A stretch of DNA of 64,000 bases from Prionace glauca (GCA_037974335.1 CM075761.1:10903790-10967789); one strand, 5' to 3'. Shown: positions 33,322-44,770, numbered from the stretch's first letter. Numbers and translations are program-made. The notes: generated from the letters alone by a model not told the origin.

Positions 33322-36300
33322 CTGATGAGGAGCGGGAAAAATAACTTTGAAGAATGATTTTCCTCAGGCCACCGCGCACATGCCCAAATTCCAAAGACAC
33401 CCACGACCAGTCAACTCAAAATTGAATGTCTCAAAGCTACTTTTTCCAATTTCACCAATGTAACAGTTAGGGTGACGGGGAGGCTTACCAGCGATACTTA
33501 AGAAGCAACAATGTAATCAGAGAATAATATTATTGACAAAGTATCCAATTGCATAGAAGGAGGCAATAAATTGTTGGCCGATTCTTTGCTAGATCCTAGC
33601 TTTACCCCATTGCTTGGATGTCTCTGTGTGAACTTGTATCTGTCTGAATAATCTACTTTTCGCTTTCGCTAAAAAAAAGTGAATACTCTCTCATTTATCC
33701 GCCTTATATTTTATTTGCTATGCAGTTGCACACTCACTGAACTTGTCTAAATCACACAGATGCATCTCTACACCGTCCTTAAAACTCACCCTCCCACTAA
33801 GCTTTGAATCATTATTAAAGTTAGAGATACTAAATTTAGTTCCCTCTCTAAATTGGTCGCATGATGCCTGCGTCCACACGCAGAAACGTGAGCAACCTTT
33901 AGCATTAAATACACTATTGCTCACAACGGATCTCACAACAGCAATACATAAAGTGAATATGCAAAAACTTACCTCTCTGACATGGGAAGACTTCGCTTAT
34001 GAGGTTTTCAACTGAGGTCGTGTGGGCGGAACAAATACAGACAGCCCCCTGGCTGCAGCTTCCTCGGGGGACAGTGAGCTGACTTCTAACACTGTACATC
34101 CCGGTGGAGCCTATTGCTCCAGAATCCGTCCATCCCTCCGTCTCCCCTGTGGAAACATTCCAGTGGACAGGGAGAGTAACCGAGGTTACGCCGCTCACCA
34201 AACACATCAATGGGATAGTTTCCATGGACAGAATCTCAGCCGGCGGTGGAGCCAAGAGGAATATTGTCGGGGGACCTGGTTAGGGAAGATGAAATTACTT
34301 TTCAGTCTCAATTCCTACTTTTTAAATTATTTAATTCACTTATTTTTTATTATTTTTTTTTACCAGTGATGAGTAACGTTGATCCGTTTCCAAATATAAA
34401 GGGCACTCCGTTAGATTTCCTTGCTGCACAGTAATAAACCCCCGAATCCTCCATCTGAGCATCCTGAATCATCAGTGTATGAACAGTCGAATCGTTGTTA
34501 ACAGCTCCTGAAAACCGCCCGTCTCTAGGGAAGTGTTTTTTGACCACATGGACGAACTGAACATGCCGATGTTGCTGCTGTTTATACCAGTAAACCGCTG
34601 CACTTGCCAACCAGCCTGTGTGGCAATGCAGCTCAAAGCGACTTCCCGCCGAGACGGTTTGGATCGCTGGAGTTTGCGTGAACACCGCCTGGGAGAAAAT
34701 AACTGAGAGAGAACAGGGCACATCAGCAGAAATTCCTCTTTTTTTGTGAGCATAACCCAAATCTGATTCAAACTGAAGTGGAGAAAGTAAAGGAATGGTT
34801 ACCTGGCACACATAATAGTTACCTGGGAGGGGAGATCAAACAGACACTGTGTTTTAGCACAGTCACTTAAAGTTAAAATATGCAGTAACAGAAAAGCTGC
34901 AGTAAGCTCGTCAGAACTTGAGGCATTTTAAAGATAAGGGCAGACCCAGGATAAAGGGACTGACAATAGGATCAGCCCTAGATGGGAAAATAAATACAAA
35001 AAATGAAGCAAAAATTTAAGAGGACTCTTAACTCGGCCTCGCAGGTGGAGGAGGTGGTCATGAAGGCGTATGGTGTATTGGCCTTCATTAATCGAGGGAT
35101 TGAGTTTAGGAGTCGGGAGGTAATGCTACAACTTTATAAGGCCCTTGTCAAACCTCACTTGGAGTACTGTGCGCAGTTCTGGTCGCCTCACTATAGGAAA
35201 GATGTAGAAGCTATTGAGAGGGTGCAGAGGAGATTTACAAGGATGTTGCCTGGACTGGGAGGCATGCCTTATGAAGTTAGGTTGAGGGAGCTGGGACTCT
35301 TCTCCCTGGAGAGACGAAGGTTGAGAGGCGACCTGAAAGAGGCTTATAAAATGTTGAGATGAATAGACAGGGCGGATTCTCAGAGGCTATTTCCCCGGGT
35401 TGAAATGGTCGCTACGAGAGGACACAGATTTAAGGTACAGGGAGGGAAATTCAGAAGTGATGTTAGGGGTAAGTTTTTCACTCAGAGGGTGGTGAGTGAA
35501 TGGCTGCCGTCGGTGGTGGTGGAGGCGAACTCGCTGGGGTCTTTTAAAAGACTTCTGGATGAGTATATGGGATTTAGTGGGATTGGGCGTTATAGATAGG
35601 TCTATGGATTGGTAGGTGTTGATGTGTTCGGTGCAACTCATGGGCCGAAGGGCCTGTTTGTGCTGTAGTATGTTTGTATGTTCTATGTTCTATGTTAAAA
35701 ATCAATCACTGAATGTATGGATCGAAAGCAGTCATTGATAGAGGAAATGTATCCATTCTATGAACAATACTATATTAACTGCCCATGTCTGTACAAGTCT
35801 GATTGTAACGACATGTTAAACTTCCGATCTCCATGATCTGTCTGCTCAAATATAACGATGTGTTAAATGACTAATCCCCGGACTATCTGAACAGTATAAA
35901 AATCATCAACTGCTATTGTACATTTGAGAAGGTGGTTGCCAAGTGGAACCATAGAACCATAGAACCCTACAGTGCAGAAACAGGCCCTTCGGCCCATCGA
36001 GTCTGCACCGAACACAATCCCACCCAAACCTATCCCCATATCCCTACATATTTTACCTGCTAATCCCTCTAACCTACACATCCCAGGATACTAAGGGGCA
36101 ATTTTAGCATAGCCAATAAACCTAACCCGCACATCTTTGGACTGTGGGAGGAAACCGGAGCACCCGGAGAAAACCCACGCAGACACGAGGATAATGTGCA
36201 AACTCCACACAGGCAGTGACCCGAGCCTGGAATCGAACCCAGGACCCTGGAGCTGTGAAGCAGCAGTGCTAACCCACTGTGCTACCGTGGAGTACTAGTG

Positions 36301-38754
36301 CTTTCTCCTGAAGCTTCGTCCCCCCAAAAAAAATCCGTATTCTGGATACCTCCAGTCTGAGCCCAGTGATAAATTTCCCACAATAATGCAAATGGAGAAT
36401 TCCGCCTATCGCTTGGAGGTTCATGATCGCCAATCCAAAAATTGATCCTAACTTCCTATTGGGTACAGGATTGAGTTAATATTTCGGTTAATATGTGACA
36501 AGGGAGCTGGAGAGGCAGAAGAGGAGAGATATTATGGGGGTACCATAAGCATAGACATGGGTCAAGGGTGGAGGAGGAAAAATATATTGTTAAGATGGCG
36601 GCGCGGGCTCGTTGGGCCGAAGGGCCTGTTTCCCGTGCTGTGTTGTTCTTTGTTCTTTATATATAAAGAGAGCAAGAGTATTGGAGAAAAGAGACCACAC
36701 ACAAAAAAGAAAAAAAGTGAAATAAATCAAAAGAGAGATAAAAGAGCACAGCCGAGAGAGAGAGAGCAACAGAGAGGAGGACCCAAGAGACTTAAAAGAA
36801 AAGAAAGAATGAAAATATAAGGAAAGGAAAGAGGTGGAAGGAAAGTTACCTTCATAGCGAAATACTTCTACAAGTGCAGTCCTCTTGTATTGCAAAAAAA
36901 AAAATTGCAGCGAAGAAATTCCACAAAAGTAATGTGAGAACATCAGAAATTGAAGTTCTTTTTGATGGGAGGATTGAACTCAGGATAAGAAAACAACTGC
37001 ATGACCTGTGTATAATCGTGGTGAGGAGATATGAACGTTTGTTTATTGCATTTGACGTTTTCATTATTCATTTCTTAAACATAATACTATTATAGATTAT
37101 AGCAATGATTATAGCGACAGATTATAGCAATGTGATCTGCCACATACCTAACTTTCCCGGTGATCTGAGCCGGTTTGCCTCCCATGCTCTAAGTTGTGGA
37201 GTCATAGAGGTTTACAGCATGAAAACTGGCACTTCGGCCCAAATTGTCCATGCCACCCTTTCTTTCAGGCAATTAAACGAATCCCAGTTGCGCTCATTTG
37301 GCCAATATTCCTCCATACCCATCTCACACATGTAACTGTCCAATTGTTTTTTAAAAGACAAAATTGTACCCACCTCTTACTACTGCCTCTGGCAGCTTGT
37401 TGCAGACACTCACCAACCTCTTTGTGAATAGATGACCCCTCTGGACACTTTTGTATCTCTCCCCTCTCAGCCTAAAACAAAACCCTCTCGTTTTCGACTC
37501 CCTTTCATTTGGGAAAATATGTTGACTGTCAATTCGATCTGTGCCCTTCATTATTTTATAAACCACTGTAAGATCACACCTCAGGCTTCTACGCTCCAGA
37601 GAAAACAAAGTTTCAGCCTATCCACCCTCTCCTAAGAAACTCAAACCATCAAGTCCTGGTAACATTCTAGTAAATCTTTTTCTGCACTCCTTCTGGTTTA
37701 ATAGCATCCTTTCTATAATAGGGTGACCAGAACTGTACACAGTATTCCAATTGTGGCCTTCCCAATGTCTTGTCCAACTTCAACAAGACGTCCCAATTCC
37801 TGTATTCTGACCGATGAAACCAAGCATGCCGAATGCCTTCTTCACCACTCTGTCCATCGGTGACTCCACTTTCAAGGAGCTATGAACATGTACCCCTAGA
37901 TTTCCTTGATCTGTAACCCTCCCCAACGCCATACCATAAACTGAATGAGTCCTCCCCTCGTTCAATCTACTAAAACGCGACACCTCGTATTTATCTAAAT
38001 TAAACTCCATCTGCCATTCATCAGCCCACTGGCCCAATTGATCAAGATCCTGTTGCAATCGGAGATAACTTTCTTCACTCTCCACTATGCCAGCAATCTT
38101 AGTGTCATCTGAAAACTTACTAACCATGCCTCCTATATTCTCATCCAAATCATTAATGTAATTGACAAACAACATGAAAACAGCACTGATCCCGGAGGCA
38201 CACCGCTGGTCACAGGCCTTCAGTTTGAAAAACAACTTTCTACAACCACCCTTTGGCTTCTGGCAAGAAAACTATTTAACATCCATTTGTTAGTTTACCC
38301 TGGAAATTTGTGAAATTTAACTTTATACAATAACCTACCGTGCGGTACCTTGTCAAAAGCCTTTCTAAAGACCATGTAGACAATATCAACTGCACTGCCC
38401 TCATCGACCTTTTCATTGTCCCTTCAACAAGCTCATCCAAATTTGTGAGACTTTATTTTCCACTCACAAAGCCATGCTGTCTGTCTCTAATTAGACCTTG
38501 TCTCTTTAAATGCTTGTGGACCCCGTCTGTCAAAATACCTTCCATCAACTTACGCACCACAGATGTGAGGCTCACTGGCCTGTAGTCCCCAAACTTTTCC
38601 CTGCGACCATTTTTAATCACACAGTGAGCACGTGACACTCTACCCTCTTCAGGAACTTCACCCGTGACTATCGATGATTCAAATGCATTTGAAAGAAAAA
38701 CCCAGTCTCACCTGGAAGGAGGTGGAAGAGGGCACCCAGAGTCAGGAAACCCAT
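33208..38754 (-). CDS. Gene A: non-rearranging V-J/C1 membrane receptor (exons 38754-38712, 34702-34364, 34275-33973, 33321-33208)
   Basis: Probable cell-surface immunoglobulin-superfamily receptor, type I. Four exons, each junction in phase 1 with GT/AG borders: leader MGFLTLGALFHLLPG, a V domain running without interruption into a J-like FGNGSTLLIT, one C1-type constant domain, and a transmembrane segment. The V-J exon is already joined in the germline and I see no recombination signal, so it should not need RAG. The architecture is that of one antigen-receptor chain, but the transmembrane segment lacks the charged residues typical of TCR chains. Intron 1 (about 4 kb) holds a CR1-A, a SINE and CR1 pieces; intron 3 holds a CR1 fragment. 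A paralogue, gene B, lies head to head about 16 kb away. It could be a relative of the non-rearranging antigen-receptor-like genes reported in MHC-paralogous regions; NITR-type receptors are an alternative. The cytoplasmic end is not settled. Function unknown. Confidence 0.8.
33700..33870 (-). mobile_element. CR1-like LINE fragment in intron 3 of gene A
   Basis: CACTCACTGAACTTGTCTAA, AATCACACAGATGCATCTCT and AAAACTCACCCTCCCACTAA are antisense CR1 ORF2 text. Old and short. Confidence 0.55.
33973..34275 (-). CDS. Gene A exon 3: C1-type constant domain
   Basis: 101 codons, phase 1 to 1. The acceptor is TTCCCTAACCAG and the donor GTAAGT. It begins GPPTIFLLAPPPAEI, the typical opening of an Ig/TCR constant domain, then IPLMCLVSGV (first Cys), VHWNVST (core Trp), GWTDSG, MYSVRSQLTV, and AVCICSAHTT (second Cys). 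The exon ends ISEVFPCQRG, with a Cys in the connecting peptide. It is homologous to the constant domain of gene B (55379-55711). Confidence 0.85.
34364..34702 (-). CDS. Gene A exon 2: germline-joined V-J domain
   Basis: 113 codons. The acceptor is CTCTCTCAG just above 34702 and the donor is GTAAAA below 34364. Strand B carries the first Cys (FELHCHTG); the core Trp follows in VYWYKQ; strands E-F give LMIQDAQMEDSGVYYCAA with the second Cys; then ARKSNGVPFIFGNGSTLLIT, a J-like strand with FGxG. V and J are one exon without an RSS heptamer or nonamer between them. The FGxG glycine bulge argues for a TCR/Ig-type V-J fold and for descent from a joined gene or from a pre-RAG ancestor. Confidence 0.85.
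35010..35700 (+). mobile_element. CR1-A LINE 3' part in intron 1 of gene A
   Basis: Plus-strand, so antisense to gene A. It covers RTLNSASQVEEVVMKAYGVL, RPHLEYCAQFW-like KPHLEYCAQFW, RRFTRMLPGLGGM, the 3' end GGGCCGAAGGGCCTGTTTGT and an ATGTTCTATGTTCTATGT tail. A stop lies near 35360 and small deletions follow. Moderately young. Confidence 0.88.
35945..36290 (-). mobile_element. tRNA-derived SINE, full length, in intron 1 of gene A
   Basis: Same layout as the copy at 27086-27432 and very close to it. The 3' end with AACCATAGAACCCTACAGTG is at the left and the tRNA-like head at the right. Confidence 0.85.
36585..36840 (+). mobile_element. CR1-E 3' end followed by purine-rich sequence
   Basis: GGCGGCGCGGGCTCGTTGGG, CCGAAGGGCCTGTTTCCCGT and a GTTCTTTGTTCTTT tail up to 36660. 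From there to about 36840 the plus strand is AG-rich (GAGAGAGAGAGCAACAGAGA). Confidence 0.7.
37197..38645 (-). mobile_element. CR1-C LINE, 5' truncated, in intron 1 of gene A or just outside its promoter side
   Basis: Inverted copy running from the 3' end (GTCATAGAGGTTTACAGCAT) to the NYRPVSLTSV region near 38590. Antisense frames read KNGRREKFGDYRPVSLTSV, RQHGFVSGK and MVSKFSDDTKIAGIVES (catalytic motif FSDD rather than FADD), and EFNLDKYEVSRFSRLNEG. It has several stops and shifts. It ends about 65 bases from the gene A leader exon. Confidence 0.8.
38712..38754 (-). CDS. Gene A exon 1: signal peptide
   Basis: ATG at 38754-38752, then MGFLTLGALFHLLP and one base of the next codon before a GTGAGA donor (38711-38706). 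Joined in phase 1 to the V exon, it gives LLPGVIFSQAVFTQTP, a normal leader in which the hydrophobic core ends close to the start of the V domain. This start was chosen over an ATG at 34926 because only this exon has a proper donor and the right phase. Confidence 0.75.
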
Positions 38755-39060
38755 AATCGGGCCCTTAGCGTGAGCTTCAAACCTGACTCTTGTCTGTATG
38801 GATCTAAATCCAGAGACGGAATGATGTGAAGTTTTGAAATACCCAAATGCAGAAACTCGATACTGCACTGAGAAGAACGAAGCTGAGTGGAAACTTCAGC
38901 ACACTACAAATAGCCTCGGTGAGCTTCCTGTTTCCATGTGGACCGCCCACGCACATATCCGTATGCAAACTGTAACAGGGTCGCAACTGATTCTCTGCAT
39001 GCCTGAAATGTTTGCTGCTACCTCATCTGAAAGATAAGTTGCATAACACTCAGTTTAACA
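38755..39060 (-). promoter_or_regulatory. Gene A upstream region with octamer-like word
   Basis: Unique sequence 5' of the gene A start. On the gene's sense strand GTTTGCAT lies about 210 bp before the ATG (38963-38970), seven of eight matches to the ATTTGCAT octamer of Ig promoters. No clear TATA box. A single near match is expected often by chance. Confidence 0.2.
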
Positions 39061-39462
39061 ACCTTTATCACTTGTGTTCTCAGTGTAGGCAGATCACTGA
39101 AAGTCCAAAAGGCAATCATGTATACACACTTACTGATGCCAACAACAATCTGCCAGACAGCAAAAATCAGTACTTCTTCATTCAATAATTATTTTCCTTC
39201 CAACTTCTGTTCCCCATCATTCTCCTCCCGCTTTTTTGGATTTGCTCCTGTTCCACATTCTGTCCTCACTAGATCGGCAGTCCTATTTCCTCGAAGATGA
39301 TTGAATCATGTGTTTCTCTGAAGATTTGAGTGCAAAGCCCCAACACATCGCTTGGTTTCTGTTGAGTGGAAAGGCTGTACATCTTCCAAGTGGATCTGTT
39401 TTGAGATAGTCTGTTTTGGGAGAGACAGTCTTTCTGCTTTCCACATTCACATGCAGCTGAGT

Positions 39463-39775
39463 TAAGAACATAAGAAATAGGAGCAGGAGTAGGCCATCCA
39501 GCCCCTCGAGCCTGCCCCGCCACTCAATAAGATCATGGCTGATCTGTCGTGGCTCAGTTCCACATTCCCGCCCTCTCCCCATAACCCTTAATCCCCTCTC
39601 TTATCAAAAACCCATCAACCCGCGTCTTAAAAATATTTAGCGAGGCAGCCTCCACCACTTCAACGGGCAGAGAATTCCAGAGATTCACCACCCTTTGAGT
39701 GAAGAAGTTCCTCCTCAACTCCGTTCTAAACCGCACCCCCCCCCCCAATTTATCCTGAGGCTGTGCGCTCTAGCC
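39463..39775 (-). mobile_element. CR1-B LINE 3' end
   Basis: AACATAAGAAATAGGAGCAG at the left tail, then antisense RRNFFTQRVVNLWNSLPVEV and a C-run at 39737-39746. Confidence 0.85.
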
Positions 39776-39894
39776 CTAAAAACCCTCTTGTTCTCCCGAA
39801 AAATCTCAATACAATCTTTCCCTAACACGCCATGGTTGGAGTAATTCTGATAATTCTGAGTGCTTTGCTTGTTCACTGCATTCGAAATGGCTTT

Positions 39895-40310
39895 TCCTAT
39901 TTTTGTTTATTATTTATCCTTGGGGCATAGGAGTCTCTGACTGGCCAGAATTAATTTTCCATCTATAATTGCCCTGGAGAAGGTGATTGTGACTATTGAA
40001 AATCTTGCTGCGCTATTCCAGAGGGTCAGTGAGAATTAGACATTTTGTTGTGTATCTGATGTCACAGGTAGGTCAGATGAGGTAAGGACGGCAGCTTTTC
40101 TTCCCAAAGGGACATTAGTGAACCAAGTGCGTTTTCCTTGACAATAGACAATGATTTCATGATCATCAACCGATTCTTATTTCCAGATTTTGTTGTTTGC
40201 ATTCAAATTCCGTCATCTGCTGTGGCGGCATTTAGAAATGGGTCCCCAGAATATGAGCTGAGTTTCTGTATTAATAGGAAATCATATGATACTGCTGGAA
40301 TTATCCAGGA
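39895..40310. mobile_element. Two degenerate interspersed-repeat pieces
   Basis: 39895-40040 resembles the antisense non-CR1 LINE end (GGCATAGGAGTCTCTGACTG, GCCCTGGAGAAGGTG). 40100-40270 (GGGACATTAGTGAACCAAGT, ATTTCATGATCATCAACCGA) resembles a different short repeat common in sharks. The 121-residue frame across this area has no other support. Confidence 0.4.
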
Positions 40311-40374
40311 AAAACCTTGCTGCATCTACCCTGTCTACCCACCATCTCGAGGGCATCATGGCAGCTCAGAGGCT

Positions 40375-40678
40375 ATCTCTGTTGCTGTGCAGACACATGG
40401 AGTTGGGCCTGTGTCCGAGGGAGTTTGCGCGTTCTCCCCGTGGTTGCGTGGGTTTCCTCCGGGTGCTCCGGTTTCCTCCCACATCCCAAAAATGTGCTTT
40501 TAGGCTGATTGATTGGGTAACAAATTGTCCCTATATTGGACCTCCCTGATCCTCACACATTAGGCATAGACTAGAGTCATGAATAGGTCACTGACCATGG
40601 GACGGCGGCGCGGGCTCGTTGGGCCGAAGGGCCTGTTTCCCGTGCTGTGTTGTTCTTTGTTCCTTTGTTCTTAGTCCT
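40375..40678 (+). mobile_element. CR1-E 3' region including its SINE-like block
   Basis: Begins inside the SINE-like block (GCTGTGCAGACACATGGAGT, GGTTTCCTCCGGGTGCTCCG), then a spacer, then GGGCTCGTTGGGCCGAAGGG and the GTTCTTTGTTCCTTTGTTCT tail. It matches the end of 46865-47880. Confidence 0.75.
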
Positions 40679-40689
40679 GTTAGAATTTT

Positions 40690-41985
40690 ATAATACTCCA
40701 TTTGAAATAATTGGATGGAATAGCGAGAGGCAAGATGGTTTTATGTAAGGAAGGTCGCGCCTCACTATCATGATCGAGTTTTTCTAGGAAGTGCCAAAGA
40801 TGAGGGTAGGACAGTGGATCAACATCACTGTCAGTCAGGCCTTTGACAAGGTCTGTCATGGTAGACTGGTGCAAAAGGTGAAGCCACATGGAATCAGGTG
40901 TGAGTTGGCAAGGTGGATACAAAACTGGCTCCGCCTTGGATGTGGGTATGCCGGCATAGAAGGCAGCGGGTAGCAGTATAAGGGTGAATTTCTGAATAGA
41001 GGGTTGTGGGGTTCCTCAGGGATTTAGGGACCTAAATGATTTGGAGGAAAATGTAATTGGTTTGATTAGAATGTTTGTGGATGATACAAAGGATGGTGGA
41101 TTTGTGGATAGTGATGAGGACCATCTGAGGATGCAGCAGGATATAGATCAGTTCGAGACTTGGGCGGAGAGATGGTAGATGGAGTTTAATCCGGAGAAAT
41201 ATGAGGTAATCCATTTTGGAAGATCTAATACAGATAGGAAATGTACAGTAAACGGCAGAAAACTTAGGAGTATTGATAGGCAGAGTGATCTGGGTGTCGA
41301 GGTACACAGGTCACTGAAAGTGGCAAAGCAGGCGGAGAAGGTAGTTAAGAAGGCATCAGGCTTGCTTGCCTTCATCGGCCAGGGCATTGAGTTTGAAAAT
41401 TGGCAAGTCATGTTGCAGCTTTATAAAAACATGTGTGGGCCACACAGCAGAAGGATGTGGAGGCTTTGGAAAGGGTACAGAAAAGATTTACCAGGATGTT
41501 GCCTGGAATGGACAGCGTAAGCTATGGGGAGAGTTTGGAGAAACTTGATTTGTTCTCACTAGAACGACAGAAGTTGACGGGCGACCTGATAGAAGTCTAC
41601 AAGATATTGCAGGGCATGGACAGAGTGGATAATCAGAAGCTTTTTCCCGAGGTAGGAAACTCAATTACTGGGGATGGGGGTGGGGGGGGGCATAGGTTTC
41701 AGCTGCGAGGGGCAACATTAAATGAGATTTAGGAGGCAAGTTTTTACACAGAGGGTGGTGGATGCTTTGATCATTCTGCCGAATGAGGTAGTGGAAGCAG
41801 AGGGAATAGTAAATTTTCAGGGCCGTCTTGACAATACATGAATAGGATTGGAATCGAGGGTTCCAGCCCCCAGAAGGGTAGCGGGTTTTACTTCAGGTGG
41901 GCGGAATGGCCTGTGCAGATCATGCCCCAAGGGCCTGTTCCTGTGCTGTAATTTTACTTCTTTGTTCATTGTTCTATGAGATTCC
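40690..41985 (+). mobile_element. CR1-like LINE, 5' truncated
   Basis: Plus-strand ORF2 relic: QAFDKVCHGRLVQKVKPHGI near 40835, then VIHFGRSNTDRKCTVNGRKL, DLGVEVHRSLKVAKQAEKVV, LLAFIGQGIEFENWQVMLQL and RFTRMLPGMDSVSYGESLE. The 3' end is GGGCCTGTTCCTGTGCTGTA with TTGTTCATTGTTCTATG. Broken by a deletion at the GVPQGS segment (near 41020) and several shifts. Confidence 0.8.
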
Positions 41986-42344
41986 TCCTCATTTGTCGGA
42001 ACTCCAGCGAAAACAATCCTAACTCAGCCTTGCTCTCCTCACAGCTCAGTCCCGCCATCCCAGGATTCTGTGAAGAGGGAGTATAGAGTGAGAGGTGCGA
42101 GTTTAGGGTTAAGGACTTTGAGTACATTCTTCGAGGAGAAGTTTAGAGTTACGGGGCAACTTTATTTGGAAAGACTCACAGTAAGAAGGGAGCGTTTATA
42201 GTTCTGCAGCCTTCAGAGTTTGAGTGACCAGTTTGAAGTGAGACGGTGAGTTTACAGTGTGAAAGAATGTTTCCATTTAGTGGTGGAGTTCAGATTTGGG
42301 TTAATTTAGAGCCAGAGATTGTGTTCAGAAACTGAGGGAAGTTT

Positions 42345-43470
42345 CTAAGAACATAAGAAATAGGAGGAGGAGTAGGCCATCTAGCCCCTCGAGCCTGCCC
42401 CGCCATTCAATAAGATCATGGTTGATCTGTCGTGGCTCAGTTCCACATTCCGGCCCTCTCCCCATTACCCTTAATCCCTTCTCTTATCAAAAACCCATCA
42501 ACCCGCGTCTTAAAAATATTCAGCGAGGCAGCCTCCACCACATCAACGGGCAGAGAATTCCAGAGATTCACCACCCTTTGCGTGAAAAAGTTCCTCCTCA
42601 ACTCCGTTCTAAACCGCCATCCCCCCTTTATCTTGAGGCTGTGCCCTCTAGTCCTACTTTCCTTTCTGAGCGGGAAGAGCCTCTCCACCTCTATCCTATC
42701 CATCCCATTCATCATCTTATACGTCTCAATGAGATCTCCCTTCATTCTTCTAAACTCTAACGAGTACAAGCCCAGTTTATTCAGCCTCTCCTCATAGTTC
42801 AACCCCCTCAACTCCGGTATCAGCCTAGTAAACCTCCTCTGCACTCCCTTCAAGGCCAAAATATCCTTGCGTAAGTGCAGCGACCAAAACTGCACATAGT
42901 ACTCCAGCTGCAGCCTCACCAATGCCCTATACAGCCGCAGCAAGACCTCCCTACTTTTATATTCAATCCCCCTCGCTATGAAGGCCAGCATCCCATTCAC
43001 CTTCCTGACCACCTGCTGCACCTGCAGGCTGGGTTTTTGCGACTCATGCACAAGGACCCCGAGGTCCCTCTGCGCCGTCGCCTGCTGCAGTTTTTCTCCA
43101 TGTAAGTAATAGTCCTTCCTACCATTATTCCTACCAAAGTGGACAACTTCACACTTGCCAACATTAAATTCCATTTGCCAGTTCCTGGCCCATTCGCCCA
43201 GCCTATCTAAATCCTTCTGCAGACTCTCCACACCCTACGCACAATTTGCCGTTCCACCAATCTTGGTGTCATCTGCAAATTTCGACACCCTACACTCGGT
43301 TCCCTCCTCCAGATCATCTATATAAATGGTGAATATCTTCGGCCCCAGCACCGACCCCTGGGGCACTCCACTAGTCACCAACCGTCAATCTGAATAGCAC
43401 CCATTGACCCCAACTCTCTGCCTCCTTTTTGATAACCAATCCCCTATCCATGCTAATGTTTGGGAAGAAT
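42345..43470 (-). mobile_element. CR1-B LINE, 5' truncated, longest B copy
   Basis: Inverted. A 264-residue antisense frame (43231-42437) covers the region after the FADD motif: MEFNVGKCEVVHFGRNNGRK, DLGVLVHESQKPSLQVQQVV, LAFIARGIEYKSREVLLRLY, RRFTRLIPELRGLNYEERL and RRNFFTQRVVNLWNSLPVDV. The catalytic core near 43270-43400 is out of frame. Fairly young. Confidence 0.88.
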
Positions 43471-43589
43471 TTAAAGCTAAAGTATGAGCATTGTGTTGGG
43501 GGTGGTTTAGCATCAAAGGGGATTTCAGACTAAGGTGGTGTGTTATTTCATTAGCAGTGGAGTTATCGACACAGACTTTTACAGTCGCT

Positions 43590-43765
43590 GAATCGAAGAG
43601 GTTTACAGAATGGAAGCAGGCTCTTCGGCCCACTTGTCCATGCCGCCCTTTTTAAACACTGAACCAATCCCATATGCCCAGGTTTGGTCAATCTCCCTCG
43701 ATAGCTCCAACACATGTAACTGTTCTAAACGTTTTAAAAAAGGCAATTGTTTTTTGCAGCCGCCT
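43590..43765 (-). mobile_element. CR1-C 3' end
   Basis: GAGGTTTACAGAATGGAAGC, GGCTCTTCGGCCCACTTGTC and CAACACATGTAACTGTTC. Short inverted tail piece. Confidence 0.65.
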
Positions 43766-43911
43766 TAATATGGGTGAAAATTACATTCAGTTATTTGCGA
43801 GGAGTGGTTCTGGTTTTTCAACATAAGGAAGGGACTAATAGTACAAAAAAACGTGTGGCGGTAGGGGCTGGGACGGATTATGGTCCGGCCAAATGGCCTC
43901 ATTCTGCAAAG

Positions 43912-44770
43912 AAAGAACAAAGAACAACACAGCACAGGAAACAGGCTCTTCTGCCCAACAAGCCCGCGCCGCCATTTTAACATTGTGAGTTCCCTCTTCT
44001 ACCTATGATTTTTGTCTACGTCTATTGGACTCCGCAATAAAGGAACCATAACCAGATTGAGGGACGCCTAATTTAGGTACAATTTGTTGACACCAATCAG
44101 CCTAAGAGCACGTTTTTGGGGTGTGGGAGGAAACCGGAGCGCCCGGAGGAAACCCACGCAGGCACGGGGAGAATGTGCAAACTCCCCACAGACACCGGCC
44201 CAAATCCATGCGTCTGCACAACAATCAGTGATAGTCACTGAGCTGTCGTGTTGCCCATCAGCTGATCCAGTTTAAGCGTACACTAACGACATGAAGCACT
44301 CGGCAACTCTCGAAGCAACATCCAAGAGCAGCCCTCGCGCGACCGACCGCGTGTATGTCCCTTGTTGAACAACAAGGCGGACGGAATCACCTGTGGATTA
44401 AAAAAAATACATCAATAAACATGTACAACTTAAACAGACAATCACGGAATCTCCAGAAGCTCAAACGTAAGACAAGTGAGCGATAAAAAATGTTGGACTG
44501 TCCACAGGAATCAATTGATTCGCAGGAACGTACTATGGTTCTTGACCCTTATTTAGAACATTCTCCTGTTTCCCTCCATCTCTTGTCCGCTCATGTGCCT
44601 ATCTAAGTAAGCCTGAAACAACTCTAGCGTGCCTGCCTCCACCACCCTACTTGGCAGTGCATTCCAGGCTCTCACAACCCTCTGAGTGAAAAACCTCCCT
44701 CTAGCATCCGAATTATATCTCGCCCCTCTCATCCTAAGCCCGTAGCCCCTCGTAATTTTCGTATGTACTG
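43912..44770 (-). mobile_element. CR1-E LINE with SINE-like block, copy 1
   Basis: Inverted. From the left: tail AAAGAACAAAGAACAACACA, GGCTCTTCTGCCCAACAAGC, a spacer, the SINE-like block (AAACCGGAGCGCCCGGAGGA, CGCAGGCACGGGGAGAATGT), a unique block with CCCTTGTTGAACAACAAGG, then the CR1 C-terminal coding text from about 44530 (GACCCTTATTTAGAACATTC, GGCTCTCACAACCCTCTGAG). The same order occurs in two other copies. Confidence 0.75.

Noticed and set aside
34873-34926. Minus-strand ATG with MPQVLTSLLQLFCYCIF as a leader for gene A
   Set aside because: It looks like a signal peptide but has no good donor before its stop; the exon at 38712-38754 has a donor, the right phase and a better join.
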